The notes under the pieces are model-generated. The model saw nothing but the letters and a program-made list of their open reading frames with translations. It was not told the DNA's origin and made no database searches. From Branchiostoma floridae (Eukaryota > Chordata > Leptocardii > Amphioxiformes > Branchiostomatidae), in assembly GCF_000003815.2 (NCBI RefSeq), contig NC_049992.1, positions 7,656,353 to 7,720,352 of the forward strand: DNA of 64,000 nt, in the 5' to 3' direction. Positions 47,201 through 64,000 of the stretch are shown here, in pieces. How positions within the stretch are numbered: the stretch's first letter is position 1; each line of letters begins with the position of its first letter. The position numbers and the translations under genes were made by a program.

Positions 47201-50200
47201 TGCAGTACCACAGAAAACTGCAGGGAGGTCCTTAATCAAATTTGCTTTGTTGACACCTAGCAACATACTGAATATCATATGGAGCCATCCACCTCTTTTT
47301 GAGATATGTTGTCCACACAAAAAAAACAACACACCCACATGCAAACAGTACCAAAAACACAACCTTTTTTGTGTTTTTTTATAAACTGCATTTATGCTTT
47401 TTTCTTTAAACTACATGTATGCTACAAAGTATCCGCACCTCAGCCCATCCCTGGTCTGATGTGATTCTACGCAGGGAGCAGTTCACAGTGCCCCCTCCCA
47501 TCCCGTTCTGGGACTGCAGGCTGCCTGACAGGGTGGCTGTGTCCTTACTGGTGAGAGGCATCTCCACTGACTGGGAGATCCCCATCTGGGAGATCTCAAC
47601 ACGGGGAAACCTCCTGGAGAAACAGAGGAAATTTTCAGGTTAAAACTGTCATTTTTAAGTTCTATATGGTACGGTAGTCTTTCTGCATCAAATTTGCATC
47701 ACATGTACATGTACAATTGCCTGGGTACCATCTGGATAGTTTTATTTTGTAGTAGTCTGATATCTCTGCAACCATAAAATTTATGATAAAAGTTATGGTA
47801 TCAGCATCCTTGTAGTTACAAATACATACACTGAACATGTAATCTAGCATGCCTACTATGATTCTAACAAATGACTTTCCCATACATTGAGTTGATACAG
47901 CCTGTTATTGTATGTCCTTGAATCAGGAAATAATTGACCAAATCCGAAATGACCAACATTGATGTTCTTATCTTCCACATTGAGGTTCTTATCTAGTCAT
48001 GTGCCTATGATGATGGTATGTCACAGGTGGCTATTTTTCCTTTGATCTGATCAGTAATTCCAGATGCTATCCTGGGTTTGTAGCTTCCTACATGGTGCCC
48101 TTGAGAGTGAATTCAATCCTGTGTTTAATAGCATTCATTTGTAACTGCCCTCCTGTCATTATGAGAATGAAAGAAACATGTTTTTCAGAACAATTAAAAC
48201 AATTTTATACCCCAGCTTTCACCAGCTAGAAGACCTAAAGACCATTTCTACTATCATGGTATCAGCAAATTCTACTAAAATCACAGAACTCACTTCCGGT
48301 AATCATTAAAAAATGGGACTTTTCAAAAGCCACAGCTTCTAAAGAAGAAGTCAAACCCCCAATACTGTATGTAGAAATATTAGCTAGATATATGGATTAG
48401 CTACATGTAGATATGTACACTTTTGTTAGCCTTTTACTGTTTGTTGTCTTGCAATTTTCATACAGGCATGAATTTACAATTTATATTATTGTAGGTATTT
48501 CAGTTTACATTGTGGCAGTGACTGACCTACAGGACACCATTTTTCTTTGCTCTAGCTAGAATCAGTTTTGGACTTATCCAGATCTATTTGAGATTCTGTT
48601 GCCAGCCCTAGGACAGACACTGTGGTCCCTGGGGTCAGGGGGAGGGGAAAGGTTAATTGGATTGGCCACGCAAGTGCCTTCCTGTTTTCTAATATTCCTG
48701 TGGTCTGAAAACTAACATTTGAGGTCACAGGAGTCAACTGGAATGGAAAACTACCAAGTGCAGAATGGAACAGTTGCCTTTGAGAAGGTCAAGCCCCAAT
48801 GGTGACAACAATATGGACTATAGTATATGGAAAATATTGAAAGTTTTACGGTTCTTTTATTTTCATGGTGACGTCTTCATTATGAATTCATTGCTCTAAG
48901 ATGACACAACGAAATGTGAGGTCATGTGGTTTAATTGCATGCTGTTTGGCATAGACCCAGTAATGCTACAGATTTTGTGCCCTTGGGAAAGACATTTTGC
49001 ACGACTGTCCTCACTCCACCCAGGTGTAAAAATTGGGTACCTGACTTCAGTTGGAGAGGCAAAAGGCAGTGGAAGGAGAGGGATAGGGCCGATAGGCTCA
49101 ACCTTCTAATATCATGCCCTACACACAGTGAATAATAACCTACTGCCCCTATAGTTTAAATGGGACTACATTTACCTTTACCCTTCAGGGCTCGAAATAC
49201 CACCTGTATATGCAGGTTAGTGCAGGTAAAATTAGAGCTGTGCAGGTATCTCTGGTGTCTACCTGCACCTAACCTGCACTGGTTCATGTAGTGGGTTTTA
49301 TACATAAATGTCCTGTAATGTACATGTAGCTGTATATGGATACTATTAGCAGCATTGACGTTACCACCTATAAAGTATAAAAGAAAAAATAGCAATGGTT
49401 CCTGAACAATTTTAGTATGATCCATAATTCCTAAATTCAGAGTGGTGCAGGTAAAAATTGTCTGGTGCAGGTAATTTTCAATGTTGCCTGCACCAGTGCA
49501 GGTATGCAGAAAAAAGGATTTTGAGCCCTGCCCTTACAGAACTGTTTCACCCATGCTGTGAACACTTGCTTTTGCCTCCTACAGCGAAATAAAACCACTG
49601 TGATCGTGAAAGCACATGTATGTAACTTTACAGTTTCCAACCTTGCTGTATGCAGTTTGATATATGATAAGTAATGTTAAAGCAGATTGTTATACATTGA
49701 AGTACACCATTTACCATAGTTTCGCACCCTCAAACTGAGACATCTCATTTCTTACCTTTCCTCCTCTTCGTAACCATCGTATTGATCAAAGACATCAGTA
49801 GCATCCACCTTCACACTGATGGTGCCCTGGAGTCAACACAAGATGGAAAAAAGTTAGCCATCAAAACTCTACAACTTGTATCAACCTCAATACAAACTTG
49901 ACATAATGCCTGCAACATTTCAAAGATTTCAAACCAGGGATCTTCAACTTAGAGCGCTATTCAAGATTTAATTGAAAAAGAGCTTGAGATCTATACTGTA
50001 CTCTGTAGTCATGAACAGAACTCAACAGTTCAGACCTACATGCTAGTAGTACTAGGCACTACAACTGTTTGGATGAAGGAGCAAGTACATGTAGATATAT
50101 TTCGTACTTCTACTACTCACAGCTAAAGGCAGTTGAAACAGACTTGAGAATACTGATGAAAAATTCCAGCCCTAGAAAAATTTGTTGGGCAAAAAATAAA

Positions 50201-52503
50201 ATTCTAAAAAAAATCAGGGCAAAATGAAAAACAAACAATTGTATGATTTAAAGAAATATTAAATGCATGAAATATATGTAGTTGAAAAGTTATCTGTAGA
50301 GACTTGAGACTTAATTTGAAAATCCATTTGAAAAGCTATCTGTACAGTATTGTCCTATCTAATCCTGGTTAACAATAGATCAAACTTTACTGTCAATTGT
50401 AACAATTAGCTGATCATACAATGAGAGAATGGCAACTACCAATATCGGTTTGGCCAATGAGAGAAAGGCTGCATATACATGTATCATGATGTATGTCAAA
50501 TGTAATGCATTTTCATGTTTTGTTTCGTTTCTATGTTTTAACAGAGATTGGCAGGGCTATGGGATTGGCAGGGCTCAAAATACTTTTTTCTGCATAGTCC
50601 TGACATTGAAAATTACCTGCACCATACAAATTTTACCTGCACCACTCTAAATTCAGGAAGTACAGATCACACTAGAAATGCTCAGGAACCATTGTTATTT
50701 TTCTTTTACACTTTCTAGGTGTTAACATTCAATGCAGCTTATATCAATCCACAATTCCACATGCATCTACATCATATGAAATTTATGTATAAAACCCAGT
50801 GCATGGACCAGTGCAGGTTAGGTGCAGGTAGACATCACAGATACCTGCACAGCTCCAATTTTACCTGCACTAACCTGCATATGCAGGTGGTATTTCCAGC
50901 CCTGGATTGGTCTATTTCAGGGTTTAACTTTAAGTACCAAGTCTTAATCACATCAAATCAACACACCTTCGGGTTGGCTCTCTGCTGTAGTCTGCGCTCC
51001 TCCCGTTCCTTCTGTAGTCTCTCGTACTCCTCTCGGATCTCCTGCGGCGTCCGTGTCCTGGGAACCACGTCCCACTCCACCTCCAGACCCTTCTTACCGT
51101 AGATGTCATAGATCGTCCTCTTCTGGGGGTCGCTAAGAGCTGTGGACACAAGAAAACAAATAAGTAGATACAAGCAACCAATAACTTGTTTCTCCTATTG
51201 TGGTAAAACTATTGTAATCTCCAAGGAGATCCTATGGTAGCATATGATAGTATCAAAGCTGGCAGAGGATTGAAGCTGGCCTAGGATTGTGTACAGCTAC
51301 CAGAAATACCATAGGATCTGCTTGGAGATTAACGCTTTTGCACGATCTTCTTTGGTCAATCCCTCCCTCGATAAAGGGTTTGGAAACACAACCTGAAGGA
51401 CAAAACTTTAGAAAGAAAGGAACAATAACCAGGTAACAATCAGGTGATCATCACTTCCAGTGTCAACTTATGAATATGACTAGCATCTGAAATATGAATG
51501 TCATTCTTAAAACACAATTACTATTACATCAAAAACAATACCTCCCTTTGAACTACAGTAGTGTAGGCTCTTTCATTCATCCCATGTCCTAAAATATCAG
51601 TCAGTTAGAAGGACAAGTTTGATAAATTACTAATCCTGGCAGCTCTGACCTTACTTCCCTTCCTGTCACCCTGTAGATAGTGTAATGACTAATGAACATA
51701 GCTACCAATAGCAAATACATAATGTGGAAACAAAATTACCTTTGTGAAGGTAACAAGGTGCGCATAGACTAATCATTAAGATAGAACATAAGTCTAACTG
51801 ACTTTCATATGCCGTGTGGACTTGGTTGAAGAGTTGTTCTGCCAACTGCTTGTCTTCGTCTTCCCTGTGTTTATCGGGGTGGTACACCATGCACAATCTT
51901 CTGTAGGCTGCCTTCAGCTCATCTTGGGTCGCCTGGGGACAAAGGGATACTCGAGTGATCACAACAAAGCAGTAGCAAATTGCTGTAAACTACTGTGAAG
52001 AATGGAATTTCCATGGTGGTTTCATTTACATGAAAGGAGGTTGTTTCAACAGGCGGTATGCCTTCTACAACTTTACATCCTCAAGGTATTTTCCAAGTTT
52101 ATTAGTTATACCAAGAACACTAGCCGACTGCTACCTACACCTGTGTCACGGATCCCAGCAGCAGTATAACCAAATACTGGATACTACTATTAGATATGAG
52201 TTTTATAATTCTACTGTACTATAGAATAATTCTTGCATCATAGCCTAATAATAACATTCCCATACTGACTTTACAGTTAGTTACACAACCGTTATGCCTA
52301 TGGCGCGACCTCTCATTTCAAAACCCCTCGTGCATTCAAATATCATACAGGTATGGACATGACACAAAACACTTTCGTGTTCTACAAACCCTCCCGCATT
52401 CTTACACCCCCAAATCCGCCGTTCTTACCGTTCTGGGACAGTTCAGGAGCGAATAATAATCGTCCGAGCTGACAGGCTCATCATCTTCCATGGGCGCCGC
52501 CAT
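41251..52503 (-). CDS. DNAJC11: DnaJ homolog subfamily C member 11
   Basis: DNAJC11 is a J-domain protein associated with the mitochondrial MICOS/MIB system that shapes cristae. Coding exons: 52429-52503, 51803-51932, 50967-51139, 49756-49826, 47439-47613, 46898-46965, 46595-46659, 46037-46161, 45383-45468, 44979-45095, 44335-44490, 43789-43858, 43301-43358, 42835-42886, 42367-42457, 41765-41894, 41251-41276. All phases fit and the sum is 555 residues (human 559). The J domain spans about residues 14-80, with the HPD motif at 43-45 (MVYHPDKH) followed by [15 protein letters not shown] charged coiled stretch ([20 protein letters not shown]) follows. The middle and C-terminal regions match the DUF3395-type part ([21 protein letters not shown]). 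The C-terminus reads LRIPKQ-SHRIPDPS, with the last eight residues on a tiny final exon. The start (MAAPMEDDE) is 298 bp from the PSMD2 start on the other strand. Confidence 0.93.
41552..41663. mobile_element. TAGCCTGGTATCC hairpin MITE with 9-bp duplication
   Basis: tagcctggtatccagccgta and its complement bound a nearly perfect 112-bp hairpin. caaaattcc is repeated exactly at 41543-41551 and 41664-41672. It lies in the last intron of DNAJC11. Confidence 0.8.
45579..45912. mobile_element. CAGGGTTC/GCAGGT MITE, minus orientation
   Basis: The ends cagggttcaaaatac and tattttgagccctg are flanked by gactt on both sides (45574-45578, 45913-45917). The interior is acctgca-rich and homologous to 30779-32213 in reverse orientation. 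Intron of DNAJC11. Confidence 0.8.
46711..46805 (-). repeat. tRNA-derived SINE fragment
   Basis: On the minus strand the stretch starting ggtcgtgtggtataactgc and containing gggttcaaatcct resembles a tRNA-like head with A and B boxes, followed by cgatcttgtgccct, the SINE tail word. Intron of DNAJC11. Confidence 0.55.
48940..49135 (+). repeat. SINE body fragment
   Basis: tttgtgcccttgggaaagac and the following cctcactccacccaggtg are shared with the SINEs near 25770 and 55700. The tRNA-like head is eroded. Intron of DNAJC11. Confidence 0.5.
49186..49530. mobile_element. CAGGGCTCGAAATAC/GCAGGT MITE
   Basis: The ends cagggctcgaaatac and ttttgagccctg have ccctt duplicated (49181-49185, 49531-49535). 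Same orientation as 45579-45912. Intron of DNAJC11. Confidence 0.8.
50569..50904. mobile_element. CAGGGCTC/GCAGGT MITE
   Basis: The ends cagggctcaaaatac and gtatttccagccctg are flanked by gattgg on both sides (50563-50568, 50905-50910). The gattggcagggct string is repeated just upstream, at 50546, suggesting a slippage or a nested end. Intron of DNAJC11. Confidence 0.75.
51215..51331. mobile_element. taatctccaag-ended MITE
   Basis: taatctccaaggagatccta and ataggatctgcttggagatt are inverted ends (with one offset base) of a 117-bp fold-back element, in an intron of DNAJC11. Confidence 0.6.
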
Positions 52504-52801
52504 TTTGTATTTCTCCCTCCCGTGGTGCAATATGAAATATTGACCTTTCCGATATATGCAAATCAACAATTTCGCAAGGTTCTCCGTACGTTTCTGGCTT
52601 CCTCCGTGGTTTCCTACCATTCTTCACGATTCTCCAATAATCTTCGGGCTTTTCAAACCTACAAATTACTCCATTTGTGTGTGTTTCTCTCCGTGTACGC
52701 ATAAAATATTGCAGTTTTTGCATTTATTCGAATATTCTTATTTGGAAAGTTAGTGATCCGTAATCCCATCTGGCGCACGCGCATTGAACACTCAGAACAT
52801 C
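52504..52801. promoter_or_regulatory. Bidirectional DNAJC11/PSMD2 promoter
   Basis: The two start codons face away from each other across 298 bp, which must contain both 5' UTRs and promoters. gcgcacgcgca at 52773-52783 closely fits the palindromic site of nuclear respiratory factor 1 (consensus YGCGCAYGCGCR), a common activator of TATA-less bidirectional promoters. An octamer atgcaaat lies at 52556-52563. No convincing TATA box placement was seen. Confidence 0.65.
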
Positions 52802-63785
<10,984 letters not shown>

Positions 63786-64000
63786 GTAAGTCATACTCTC
63801 ACCTAGAAAATAACATGTCTATGTACTATATGTAGTTTTTTTTTTCTTTCCTTTTCCAGATCAGTTTCCAACTAGTTTTTGTCCAGATATTGTCTCATTT
63901 CTGTCTAGTCATTGATGGGTTACAGTAATTAAAACCATACTTTTTTTTCCTGTCAGGTTTTTGTCCACTTTTTGACCAGTTTCTGACTTATGTTTGTCCA

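Overview
The window is animal nuclear DNA: intron-rich genes with GT-AG junctions, long AT-rich introns and many small dispersed repeats. The gene content (nucleolin, a ZNF362/ZNF384-type zinc-finger factor, DNAJC11, PSMD2), the protein lengths close to vertebrate orthologs, and the style of the repeats (fold-back elements, tRNA-derived SINEs, minisatellites that span splice junctions) suggest an invertebrate deuterostome, most likely an amphioxus (Branchiostoma). The species is an inference; no species-specific marker was checked.

Layout. (1) About 0.9-9.1 kb, minus strand: a partial second copy of nucleolin (copy B), with exons for RRM2, RRM3, RRM4, an RGG box and a truncated tail. (2) 9.1-15.5 kb: repeat-dense spacer. 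(3) 15.5-26.7 kb, minus strand: a full nucleolin gene (copy A). It has 17 coding exons: acidic/basic N-terminus, four RRMs, RGG boxes and an unexpected CCHC zinc knuckle. One extra base breaks the frame in its RRM2 exon. (4) 27.1-37.1 kb, plus strand: a seven-finger C2H2 transcription factor of the ZNF362/ZNF384/rotund group. (5) 41.25-52.50 kb, minus strand: DNAJC11, complete, 17 coding exons, 555 residues. (6) 52.80 kb to the right edge, plus strand: PSMD2 (proteasome subunit Rpn1), first 11 coding exons. DNAJC11 and PSMD2 are head-to-head with only 298 bp between start codons and an NRF-1-like palindrome between them.

The most striking structure is recurrent. Six tandem arrays have units that straddle an exon-intron border, so each unit carries a copy of a splice acceptor plus the start of an exon, or the end of an exon plus its donor. 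Three are in PSMD2, one in the zinc-finger gene and two in nucleolin copy B. Minisatellites of this kind have, as I recall, been described at the amphioxus Adh locus; finding six in 64 kb points to a genome-wide process.

Mobile DNA is abundant and several insertions are well delimited: a 5'-truncated RLE-type non-LTR retrotransposon with an identical 76-bp target-site duplication, a piggyBac-like element with TTAA ends, and a 549-bp fold-back element with a 9-bp duplication. There are also two related CAGGG-ended MITE families with 5-bp duplications, TAGCCTGG-ended hairpins with 8-9 bp duplications, a pogo-like MITE and several tRNA-derived SINEs. All exon boundaries were read by eye from splice consensus, phase and protein similarity; no search was run.
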